A stretch of DNA of 64,000 bases from Lunularia cruciata (Eukaryota; Streptophyta; Marchantiopsida; Lunulariales; Lunulariaceae). The translations under genes and the position numbers were made by a program. This document shows, piece after piece, positions 44,548 through 55,129 of this stretch (positions are counted from its first letter, which is position 1; each line of letters begins with the position of its first letter). Location of the stretch: positions 61,752,001-61,816,000 of the forward strand of contig OX419757.1 of NCBI GenBank assembly GCA_948567375.1. The letters are read 5' to 3'. The notes below the pieces were generated by a model. That model saw nothing but the letters and a program-made list of their open reading frames with translations, searched no databases and had not been told where the DNA came from.

Positions 44548-45800
44548 AAAGAAGTGAAGTCAAGGGGAAATTGGGTGCAGGAACGTTGAGTGTTGGTGGT
44601 ATCTCCAAGCTCGGTGGATCATTGGTAGCTCGATTCAAGTTCTGTGTTTCCCTAGTGTGCAGAAGCTCAATCTATTGATGCAAATTTGGCAGTTAAGCGG
44701 ACGGTGTGCGGAAGCGTTGGCTAAATTTTGAGTAAAGAAGGAGCAAATTTTGAGCAATGGTTGTGATTTTGAGCTCAAGAGGTGAAGACCGGACCAATTT
44801 GCTGCGAGTTGGGCTCAGAAAGTCAAATTGAATGTGGAGTTGGGAAGCTCTTCTCATGAATTTGTGATTTGGAAAAACCCGTGTTGTTAGTAGGGGATTT
44901 GGAAAGTTAGTAGGGGATTTGGCGGACAACCAACTTTAGGGTTTATGTCAAATTTTGGTTGGGATTTACGTCAAATTTTGTCCAGATTTGGAAGAGGTTT
45001 GAAGTGGCAACAAGAAAGGCCTCATTTTGCTGTTTAGAGGCTTCAAGGCATAGGGTTGTGGGCTATGAGAAGCTACGAAGGCCTAGAAGGGCCAACAAGC
45101 CTAGCTAGTTTAGAGTAGATCTTGGTCATTGGGCTGTGGGCTATGAGAAGCTACGAAGGCCTAGAAGGGCCAACAAGCCTAGCTAGTTTAGAGTAGGTCT
45201 TGGTCATTGGTTGGCAAAATCTGCCTTTCCTGTTAGATTGTGCGCAACAGGGTTTGACCCCTAGATCTCTTGTTCTTAGACTGGTGCCCTAGCCAATTGG
45301 TCCACCCTCACTTGTTGTCCTAATGATTATGCCACTATTATCTATACACATGTAGCTTTGGCTAGGAGAGGCATTTTGATCCCATTCTTGGTGATCTTGG
45401 TAGCTTAGGACTTAGATACCAACTTCTCTTATGTCAAATGCCAAATGGTGACAGAGTCAATCCTGTGTTGTGTTATGAGATGGAAAGTTTTCGTTTAGAT
45501 TTCATATGATTGGACCCCCTCCATTCTCTACTTCTTGTTTGTGAACCACATTTGTGTGAGGTGCCCTGACTTTTGAGCATTGGTGCTCTGTTGTGCTCCC
45601 AGTGGTGAGGCTGGAGTGATGACCAGTCAGACTACCTTTGTTTCTCTCCGGTGAGACAGAAAGTGATGACCTGCAGACCGTGAGAGTGCATGTTATGATG
45701 GCAGGTTACAAGTTGCCCTTTCCCCTAGTGTAGTTATCTCGGTTAGAGTTACATTAGTGGGTGGTGTTTAGTTAGTATTGGCACTTGGTGGTGTTGGCAC

Positions 45801-46523
45801 TTGGTGAGGCACTTGCGGTTGCAGTTGGTGGTTCGGGTTTGCTGTTGTGGTTACTTTATCACGACGGAGTTCTTTGGAGATTCCAGAGGAGTTAGCCCTG
45901 TAGTACGCAGTGGGTTTACTCGGAGTGGTGCTCGGTATCAGCTTGTATCTCAGGTCCCAATGAAGGAGGAGATTGACTTTGAGTTGGAGTTCGACACAGG
46001 AGCTGATTCAATTGAGAGTGCACTTGGTGTGTCCGCACCGTTGTTGTGGGACATGGACGAGATCTATGGGGCCTCCAAAGGCCCTAGGCATTACTCTGGT
46101 ACAGTGTGTACTATTGAGTTGGATGACTTCATCCAGGAGTTCGAAAGTTGATGTGATTTGCAGCAGATGCGGAACCCGACTTTGTTCACACCCTTCATGG
46201 CATGGAAGTGGTTGTTTCAACACTTGGAGTGTCCGCCAATGGATGACTACCATGTGTTCAGGAGAGCTCATTTGGAGGAGATTGAGTTATGGAGACAGTA
46301 TTGGTCTCCACACTATGTCTTTATCACTTCAGGCTCGGTGGCCAAGAGTAGATTGGCTGTACCTTCGAGTTCTAGCTCGAGTAGTGTGGGTGGAGCTAGT
46401 GGAATTGTACTAGTTGGAGATAGTGCTACTACGAGTGGAGGTACCGCTGCAGGAGGTGGTGTGGTACAGAGGTTTAACCCCATGGTAGAATTCTTCTTAT
46501 GTTTGAGGCAAAACTACTTGTGA
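45801..46523 (+). pseudogene. Gypsy gag fragment
   Basis: Frame one (to 46151) reads TEFFGDSRGV, SALGVSAPLLWDMDEIYGAS and TIELDDFIQEFES, then a TGA where the other copy has Trp (NSW to ES-stop). The frame continues FTPFMAWKWLFQHLECPP, RRAHLEEIELWRQYWSPHYV and a Ser-rich, Gly-rich tail to VVQRFNPMVEFFLCLRQN. This agrees closely with the minus-strand gag at 12999-12298. The zinc-knuckle part is missing. Confidence 0.85.
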
Positions 46524-46579
46524 GTGCGGACTGACAAGCTGAGGAGCTTGCAGGATAGGCATCACCACTCGTTATGCCT

Positions 46580-49500
46580 AATTTTGCTTCATTCGAACAA
46601 TTAATTGATCAAACTACCACATGCTTCAGACTGTTTGACATGTTTGTCATCATTAGCTATTTCCTTTCAATATCCGGTGATTGACACCCGCTATTCAACA
46701 GGTTTGGACTTCACTTGCATGAGAAGCCACCACGAGAAAAGATTATCGTGGCCTGCGGGTCAGAGCACATATCTGACCATCTGTGTCAGTTGTTGTCTTG
46801 AGAGTTAGCAGTTGTTTAATATCATCTGTTTTGCGGTACTCTCGCCAATTTCTTTGGTTACGATTCCATGACTGTCATCTTCATTCCCTTGCTTTTGCGA
46901 TAATCACATGACCACTTGAGAATCTCTTTGCTTATTACACTAAACATCGCAAGAACTTACATAAATAGTTTGATCATGGTACTACATTATAATTCGCTTC
47001 CGTCAAATATTCTATGTCAACATCCCGTTAGGAGGTAGAAAATACTCGAGAGATTACACAAAGAAATCCGGAACACTCTCGGCCATGATTATCTAGAATG
47101 TTAACGTTTGAGGGTAAAACTCGTTTGAAAAGAACATTTTGGGCTACTGTGTCTCCTTCCGTTTTCTCTATACCAAAAGTATTTTGAATTTTCAAACGGA
47201 TAACTTTTCCTCCCTGGTCTTCTTCTAGACAAATATATTATGCTTGATTACTCCAAATACCAAATTGGATTTCGTTAATTAATTGCATAAGTAATTTAAT
47301 ATAAATTACAATTATCATATCTAAGTTTTATATTTTAATTAATACTACATGACTGGATTACGTCCACACTTGCAGAAACAGTATCGTCAGCAGGATGAAG
47401 AATCAGGTTGTACAATTTTCAGTATTGCCATTCCAAATCTGGGTTCATGAGAGGGTCGTTGGGGCCAGTGTAGAAGAACCACGTTTCTCAAACTGCGGTC
47501 GGCTCTTTGCCTTACCCGGCCCAATCCGTCCATGAACATCATGAGATCTCGGCCCACAGATCTAGACCCGAGTAGATACAGGTCGAAGTCATTAGGAATC
47601 AAGGATTTGGATCGGCCCTTATGTATGGTAAGCTCTCTCACTTCCGATTGCTAACTGATCTGGATCAAACAGATACAGATCAAAGTCATCAGGAACCAAG
47701 GATTTGGATCGGCCCTTATTTATGGCAAGCTCTCTCATTTCTGATTGCCAACTTCCAGGGCGCTTGACGGGAACTTCTCCCTGCCACTTTGGTTCGTGGC
47801 CGTCAAGGCGAAGCAACAATTTGTCGGTCTTGTCCATCTCACAATCATCTTGATTCCACTTCCTGCTGATCTTGCTGAAATCCACACAGCTGCAGCGGGT
47901 TATGATAGTTTGCTTATGCGGAAGGTGCGTGCTCGACCTGCCCACCTTTTGACTCTCATCGGCATTCCCTCCATGATCGTAGGTGTTCCCAGACTCGCCA
48001 ATAACCTCTGAGGGAGTATACTAAGTGTATATAGCAGATTTGAGGCAATGGGGTACTGGATCAGTTCCAGTAATCTGATCGCGATTGACGTGACGAAAGT
48101 GGGATGCTTTTTCTTCAGGCAAACCATTATAATTTGCGCAGTGGCTTTTGGGTTTGGTATGGTTTGGTTTGGCTCTTTTGGGCAAAGTATGACGACTCGA
48201 ACCGGGAAGAGACACAGAGCGAACAGAATCATGTAAGGATGAGATGTCCGTCACATTGTGCGGGATGAAGGTTGTTCATGCAGAGTAGTCATTTGGCAAA
48301 GTCTTATTTCCAATGGAAAGAACATGAACTATTTAACTGGAAGAGATACGAGTCTTGCCGCCCACATGGAGACGATAGGATGGACCTAGTTCATCGAGGG
48401 CAGAGTTTCGGATCGGGAGCTGGCCTGAAGGAGAACAATGAGAAACTAACAGTGGCAGGGTTTGGATGTGCTGCTGTCTTATGAAGCAAAGGAAAGAAGC
48501 ACAGAGCGAGGACGCTTGGTCTCAGAATGCAATGCACCAGCCGGAAGAAGCATGAGATTTCAAGCCCCACATGGATCAATTGGCTTCCAAGAGGAGACGA
48601 GGAGATTCTAAATGAGCAGCGGTTCTTCCATGGGGCACATGAAGAGGACAGCAGAATGGACGTCCGCATCTGGCTTTTCACCCGAGCGAAGGGAGTGAAC
48701 CAGAGTAGAATCAATTATACATGAATATTGAGTTTGAACGCTAGCATGAAGAGAAATGAGGGGCTGAAAAGGACAGGTGTTTGAAGATGGACACCATGAG
48801 AAAGTGAAAGATATGATGTGATGTAGCTAAGAGTGAGCAGGAGGGCAATGGTACAATTTAGCGAAGGAGAGAATCGAAGTACGAGCTGCCATGAAGATAA
48901 CGAGAACAATTGAACAGAGGGCAGTTTGGCACGAGATTTAAATGTGTACAATTGATCCCAGCAACAGACTCTGAATTGATTTCATGATTCGAAATATGAG
49001 ATTGTCAAACAACATCAGACTGAAATAGTGACAACTCAAACTCCTGTAATCAAAACATTCTATATTATTCAACCTATCAAACAGGTGATCTTGACATTCA
49101 GTGAGAAAATGGTGCAATAAAGGGAGCATTTTATAGAATGATTTTAATTGGAACTGTTGTCCAACTCTTGGTCTCCCGCTTGTCAGTCAATCAGTATTAT
49201 AAGTTGCAAACGACTGACTTGCAACTGATTATATCTTCGTTCTTCAGAAGTCTAACTTCCACTGGAAATACCATATCCACGATACTGTACTGGCCCGAAA
49301 TAACAACTTGGCTTCCTGGTTGAGTACACAAATGATGGATTGCTGTAATTCGCTCACAGCTCCAGACGGTCATAAGAACGGACAAAAGACGAATTGCTTC
49401 TGTTGTTCGGGTGATGGTGAACAACATCTGCTGCCTGGAAGGAATCTAGCAACGAGAACCACACGGCTGACACGGCTGACATAACGAGTGAGAAGCACAT

Positions 49501-50310
49501 TGAACGTATACAGTTTCAAACGTATGCAGCGAAAGATTTGGATTGAACAGCGAGCGGGGAAATTCGAGAGAATACAGATCTGCAGTTGCCATCGACAAGG
49601 TTGAATCAAGAGAACATAGGTACTATATTCCTGTAGCAGAAAGCAAATTGAAACCAATGACATCATACAGCAGCGAAGATGGGGTACGCGTATGACAAAA
49701 TGGATATACCTTCAACAGAGAAGAAACTCGAATACCCATCGACCATGACGACATCGAGAACAATTCACTGCCGAATCTCCCATTTTGCAGTGAGGTCTCC
49801 TCAATAGAAGCGATCTCGGCGAAACAGGCTACTTCTTGTGAGTGACGCAAGCATCGGTAGGTATGTCGGCAAGATCAATTGGTAATCGAGCTTCAGTTGT
49901 GCGTGCGTGAGCCTACATCTCTCATGCTTGTCAGCACAAGACTGACCCTGCATATTAATTCCTCGGATTGTTGATTCCAGCCGAGTTCTCCTAAAAATTT
50001 GATATGTCCTAAATATTTCACAGAACGCATCTTCATCTTCGGAACATCCACTTGTGAAAATGATGAAGTCCATGTCGAGTTGTGCCATCTTCACACTAGG
50101 ATTAGAGATCACAAGCGCAGTACAAGTTGAATGCGAGATTATGAAAGACGGTAATCATTCACGTCTGATGAATGAGAACATCTTGAGAAGGTATGAAAGC
50201 AAGCAGACTACACGCGAAGCCTAACGGCTTAATTATACAAGCGAGCTCCGATGCGGTATATACCGATGTTCCAGTAGACCGACCGAAGAAATATCCAAGC
50301 TCTAGTGCCC
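46580..50310 (+). repeat. 4-kb repeat, copy C
   Basis: It starts inside the unit (equivalent to about 16560 of copy A), immediately after the gypsy fragment, and ends near GACCGACCGAAGAAATATCC and CAAGCTCTAG. Text such as TTGACACCCGCTATTCAACA and GGTTTGGACTTCACTTGCAT is identical to copy A. No gene is supported apart from the remnant at 47757-48236. The minus-strand ORFs at 48391-48714 and 49370-49666 lack support. Confidence 0.78.
47757..48236 (+). pseudogene. Two-exon membrane-protein remnant, copy C
   Basis: Exon 1 (47757 to about 48007) reads GNFSLPLWFVAVKAKQQFVG, VHLTIILIPLPADLAEIHTA and LTLIGIPSMIVGVPRLANNL. The start codon position is AGG, and the donor is CTGAGG rather than GTGAGG. 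Exon 2 (48119-48236) has QTIIICAVAFGFGMVWFG-type text with indels, then RANRIM-like text and TAA. The frame matches copies A, B and D through the conserved core LIPLPADLAEIHT. Function unknown. Confidence 0.55.
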
Positions 50311-51539
50311 TTCACACGCGTCTGTCGATATCCGACGGCTCAATAAACGACAAAGTTCGGCAGTCATCATCTTGAAGGAACTCTGACGGAGGTCATATGA
50401 CCTGACGTGCAGACCCTCAGCAATCATTTTGACGGCACTCTGACGGAGCTCATATGCACGTCAAGTCTGCCTGACGTGCATACACTATGCCAAACGAAGG
50501 TTATTTTACATGGCTCAATGAGGTACGTTAGTTTTGACACCCGATAACTTTTTAGACATTGTCGGAGGGAGTATTTAACGTGTCCATGTGAATGGACAAG
50601 TTAATTTGGACATATGTTAACCATATAAATATACTATGCGATGGGAGTGCACAGGTCCGGTATTTAATTTAGACATCCGTCAACCACATAAATATACTTG
50701 CAATGCCAGGTCACTTTGGATTATTGACAATGGCAGGTTACTTTGGATTATTGACCGGTGCTAATGGGAACCAGTTTCGTCAACCACATCAATATACTTG
50801 CAATGGCAGGTCACTTTGGTTTATTGACAAGTGCTAAGAGGAACTAAAGTATGTCCCTTAAAGGGATGGGGGTTTGCAAATTTTAATATATTTGACTCAC
50901 ATTGGTTTAAAAAAAAGAATTCATCAAATTCAATTTTTAGTTTTCTTCTACCTATTCAAGATGGATTTTAAATTTTCTTTCACATATTCAAGATGGATTT
51001 TAATTATATTATGTTTATCTAGTTTTCACATATTCAAGATAGATTTTTGTCATGTTTTTCTAGTTAATGGAATTTGAAACAAAACTCATGAAATTAACCA
51101 CATTGTTGAGGGAGAAATAATTTATGAACAGAGGAAGATATTACACTAGAGCTTGTTCTTGATGGCAAACAATTAATTTTGTTAATCAAAGAAGAATACC
51201 AAGCATGAGGGCCTTAAAAGTAAAACCCCAGGGTTACGATCTGGGCAGCACCTTTCGCTCTGTAAAAAGTCCAATACGAATCAAACGAATGAGTAACTAA
51301 AATTCCATCAAGAACCAAACGAATCAGTAACCTAGGAGTCCATCAAGAGTAAGTAATACATCATTGAGTCTCAAAAACTACAAGTTACATGGCCTTGCAA
51401 AACTAGAGAGACTTGGTTCAGGTTTTAGATTGTTTAATGTAAGTATTTGATGTGAATGATGTCGAAGAGATAAGTGCAGAAGTAGTTCAAAGAACAAGAG
51501 GATCCACACCCATTGAAGATCAAACATTTGCGTTTTTTG

Positions 51540-52673
51540 GGTGATACCAAGACAATACACATGGTGGGATATTGTTCACAAGCAAGTATTGTCAATGGAT
51601 TCAAACTTCTAAACAATACTATGAGAAGAAAGTATAGAATGTCATATCAGAGCTTTAAGAAATTGGTTGATTAGATTGAACCACATGTACTTACTTTGTC
51701 TGAATGGTTATATACTAGAAAAAGAGTGGAGTTAGAGAAATGTGTAAATGTAATTTTATATAGACTTGCACACAATTCACCATTGAGAACTCTTCATGAA
51801 CTCTTGGTGAATTGACTATAATGAAATACATTGTCATTATAGTCGAGATATCGATAGACAAAGACAAAATGTATCCTAAATACATCAGATGGCCTACAAT
51901 AGAAGAATGTATTAAGAGCATATCAAAGTTTGCATAAATATATGAAATTCCACAAATCATTGGTTGTATAGATGGTACATATATCAAATTGAGAATCAAA
52001 CCAGCTACGAGGTTTTATCCTAAGCATTATAGGAATAGACACTCAGATTATCCTGTGCAAGGTGTTTATGATGTGGATCTTCAATTTTTGGGATTTTTGC
52101 TATACAATGCTTGGATCTACTCACGATGCTGCATATTTATGATAGTCCAACTTATATCATATAATGGAATCAGGGACATCTCTTACTTAGCTAACAATCA
52201 TCTTTCCACAAGAAAACCATATGGTTCCATATGTGATTCCACCATTGATCCTTGGAGATACAACTTATCCATTATATCAATGGTTATTAAAATGCTGACA
52301 TCTACATTCACATTAGGGAAAACCTATGAAAAATGCATTTGACAACCACACATCAAAAGCACGTGTATGCATGGAGAATGCATCTGGTCAATTAAAAGGT
52401 AGGTGGAACATACTAAGGACTTGCCCAGTAAGAATGAAAGTTGTTCCAAGAGTGACACTTGCATGTACAATCATACATAACTTTGTAATTCAACAAGGAG
52501 AACCATTACCTATTGACATCAATGTAGTGGATGAGCATATGAATGGAGTACATATTTTGCCGCTCCCAAGGTCAATAACAGATAAAAAAAGTACAACTAG
52601 AAGTGAATTAGTAAGAGCAGCTTTGTACAAGAAATTTACAAGTACTCATGCTCATCTATATATAGCACTATAG
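51540..52673 (+). pseudogene. Harbinger DDE transposase (broken)
   Basis: Recognisable blocks in order are the YRMSYQSFKKLVD region (51630), an RPTTxE-like stretch (51890), the SLVV-type IIGCIDGTxI block (51955-51990), FYPKHYRNRHSDYPVQGVY (52013), ILGDTTYPLYQWL (52250), then NAFDNHTSKARVCMENASGQ, LKGRWNILRTCP, and LACTIIHNFVIQQGEPLP with a stop at 52673. The second Asp (LGDTTYP) and the Glu (ENASGQLKGRW) of the DDE set are visible. Many stops and frameshifts occur before 52326, and only the last 115 residues are open. Confidence 0.82.
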
Positions 52674-52857
52674 TTTTAGAGTGAAGGTATTTACTTATTC
52701 AATATGGGGTCCATATTAGTTGTTTTTCAAGATTTTTAAGATTCAAGATTTTTAAGATTTTTAAAGATTGTTTTTCAAGATTTTTCAAGCTCCACTTGTT
52801 TAAATTCATCTTAAATTAAATCTATTAAATTCATCTTACTTTGTTCTTGAACCATTA

Positions 52858-53600
52858 TCAATCAAATTTATAATATTCTTGCAAGGATCTCTTCTCGTTT
52901 GCATCCTTGATTACTTGAGTAAATTCAAGGATACACTTCTTCATTCCATCTTCACCTTCCTTTAATACTCTTTGTTTTTTGTTATGTTGTCCAATAACAC
53001 CAGGTTGAGCACAAGCTTTTGTCCTAAAATTGGTTGTGTTTTGATTACCAATTGTTTCTATAGAGGATGGAGAGACTTGTGGTATTTCTTTCTCATCATC
53101 AGATATCAAAGTATCTTTATATGATTGTTTGGTTTGATTTATATGAGATGCTTCTTCACTCCCATCAGTACTTTCATCGGTCAAATTTACAAACCTTCTC
53201 TCACTAGTTAATGAAATGTTAATACCACCATCACATGCTCTTGGAATACCTTGTTCTTTTGGTGAACCACCTTTAATTCTATGCATCTATTCATCTAGAA
53301 CTCCTATGAACTTGGTTTTGTGTTTATGGTTTGTTTTCATTTCTCAACTTTGTATTTTTTAACTAAAGTATCAAGCTTGTTCTTGAGAATATGTGGCTCA
53401 CAAGGTGGTGTTATACCGATAGCTTTACTAAACCTATTAGCAAACACTTTCCATTGGTCCTAACTTATTTTGCCTTGGTTACAACTATTAAAATAAATAT
53501 CTTCATACACATCCAAAAAAGGACTCATGGGACTAAAATCCACTTCACTTTAGGCTTCTTTGCAATGAAAACACTTCTTAAACACAATTGACAAATAGTA
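52858..53600 (-). pseudogene. Harbinger ORF1, Myb/SANT-like (broken)
   Basis: The open part (53286-52858) reads MHRIKGGSPKEQGIPRACDG, DESTDGSEEASHINQTKQSY and FTQVIKDANEKRSLQEYYKF, closely matching 28590-29010 of element 1. The SANT-like domain upstream (53290-53600) is recognisable only across stops and frameshifts. It is convergent with the transposase at 51540-52673. Confidence 0.75.
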
Positions 53601-54790
53601 CACAAAAAATCATCATAATGTTATTTTGGAGTAATATCTCAATTTATATAATGAAATAGTCAGAATAATATCTATCACCAGAGCATCATTTGATATTAAT
53701 TTCTTTTTTTTTGTTGCACAAGCTTCTTCTTTGATGGAGCTTGCAAATCTTTCACCAACGTATTTGGTTCCATAGGTGGAAAGGCTCTTGTTGTATTCTT
53801 ATTCTGTGTAATCTCTTCCATTCTTTTGCACAAAGTTCAAAAACATACATTGACAATTTAATTTGAGAAAGAAATTTTAGACCTAAAATACCTCTGGAAT
53901 ATTAATTTATTGTCTTCATTTCTAAATCACCCATGACAAACAATGAATAGCGCTTAGTTCAAACTATAAAATAGTACTTAAGGTCCAAAAGTGAAAAAGT
54001 TAAGACACAGTACCTATGTGTTCAATCTTGAATGTCAAAAATTAGATCATAGATGTATTTGCTTGGAGAGTTGGACTTTGTCTTTTAGTGGCCCGCCAAA
54101 GTCATGAGAGAGCCATGTGAAGCACACTACGTCCTACCCGGAAGGTAAATCTAGTTCCGTCTAAGGCGCCCCCCAAACAAGATATTTTTTAGGTTAATAG
54201 ATTGGGTGGTATAATATGCAATGAAACTATCAAAATTCCCATTCTATAACCCATTTTGGTTTTATCGGTTGCGAATCTATCAAACTTTCTTAGCAAATAC
54301 ATGGATGATTATGATTTTTGAGATTGAAAGCCTACCGAATGTGTTTGAATTTTTCCATTTTTGAATCTATGATATTATTTTAAATTTGAATTAAATATTA
54401 TTAAATATTTGTTATTTAAAGTTTTTTTATTAAAAAAATTTTATAAAATTTTTTTAGATCTAAAATTTGTATATTAATCTGCATTGAATTTTATAATTTT
54501 ATAATTCAAAATAAATTTATAAATCAAAAGATATTAATATTTATAAACTGAGCTTTTTTAATTTAATGTACCCTAAAACTGGGTTTCAGGTAACGGGAGT
54601 CCCGATGTGATCTACCGTTGCAAGTATAATGATGTGTGGTTAATGGACGTCCAAGTTAATTGCCAAGTTTGTGCACTCCCAAGGACACATTAAGATACTC
54701 TTTCCGTCATAACAACTGACGTCAAAACGTCAAACTGATGATATTCATTAAACCATGTGAAGTGGCCTTCTACCAGCCTCTATCGCTTGA

Positions 54791-55129
54791 ATATTCGACC
54801 TTCCCCTTTCCATCCTTTCCTTCGCCCCCTTCAGATTATCTCTACCTTTCCATCCCTTGTTTTATTAGACCATCCGAAGATTATCCAAGCTATACCGGGC
54901 CTCTCTCGCTTGTATATTCGGGCATTTCCTTTCCATCCTTTCCGGATTATTTTATTTTTCGTTTTTATTATTTTCATATAAATTTCACATTTTCATATTT
55001 TTTATTATTAGATTTAGTAAAAAATAATTTAAAAAATTAAAGAAATTTATAATTTTTAAAATTTTTTATCAAAATTTTAAATTTTTTCCAAAAATTTTAA
55101 ATTAAATTAAAAACTATAATATTTTCTAA
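54791..55129. other. AT-rich spacer
   Basis: 54791-54950 repeats end-of-unit text of the 4-kb repeat family (CCTCTATCGCTTG-ATATTCG, twice, at about 54776 and 54898). 54960-55129 is very A+T-rich. No gene. Confidence 0.55.

Larger units (their letters stand above)
44150..46556 (+). mobile_element. 5' fragment of the DNMT-type gypsy element
   Basis: A truncated plus-strand copy of the 4078-14641 family: 5'-truncated LTR (44155-44547), leader (44548-45800) and gag (45801-46523). It ends abruptly where repeat C begins near 46570, so protease, methyltransferase, RT, integrase and PHD are absent. The leader holds a 78-bp tandem duplication (GGCTATGAGAAGCTACGAAG at 45061 and 45139) not seen in the full element. 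Confidence 0.85.
50311..54790. mobile_element. PIF/Harbinger-like element 2 (inverted relative to element 1)
   Basis: The transposase is on plus (51540-52673) and ORF1 on minus (53600-52858), the mirror image of element 1. The ends are inverted copies. About 50500-50760 (TTTTACATGGCTCAATGAGG, GGAGGGAGTATTTAACGTGT, ACATAAATATACTTGCAATG) pairs with the reverse complement of about 54595-54790. The left end contains a partial tandem repeat (CAGGTCACTTTGG-TTATTGAC at 50706, 50734 and 50808). Both genes are heavily broken. Confidence 0.72.
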
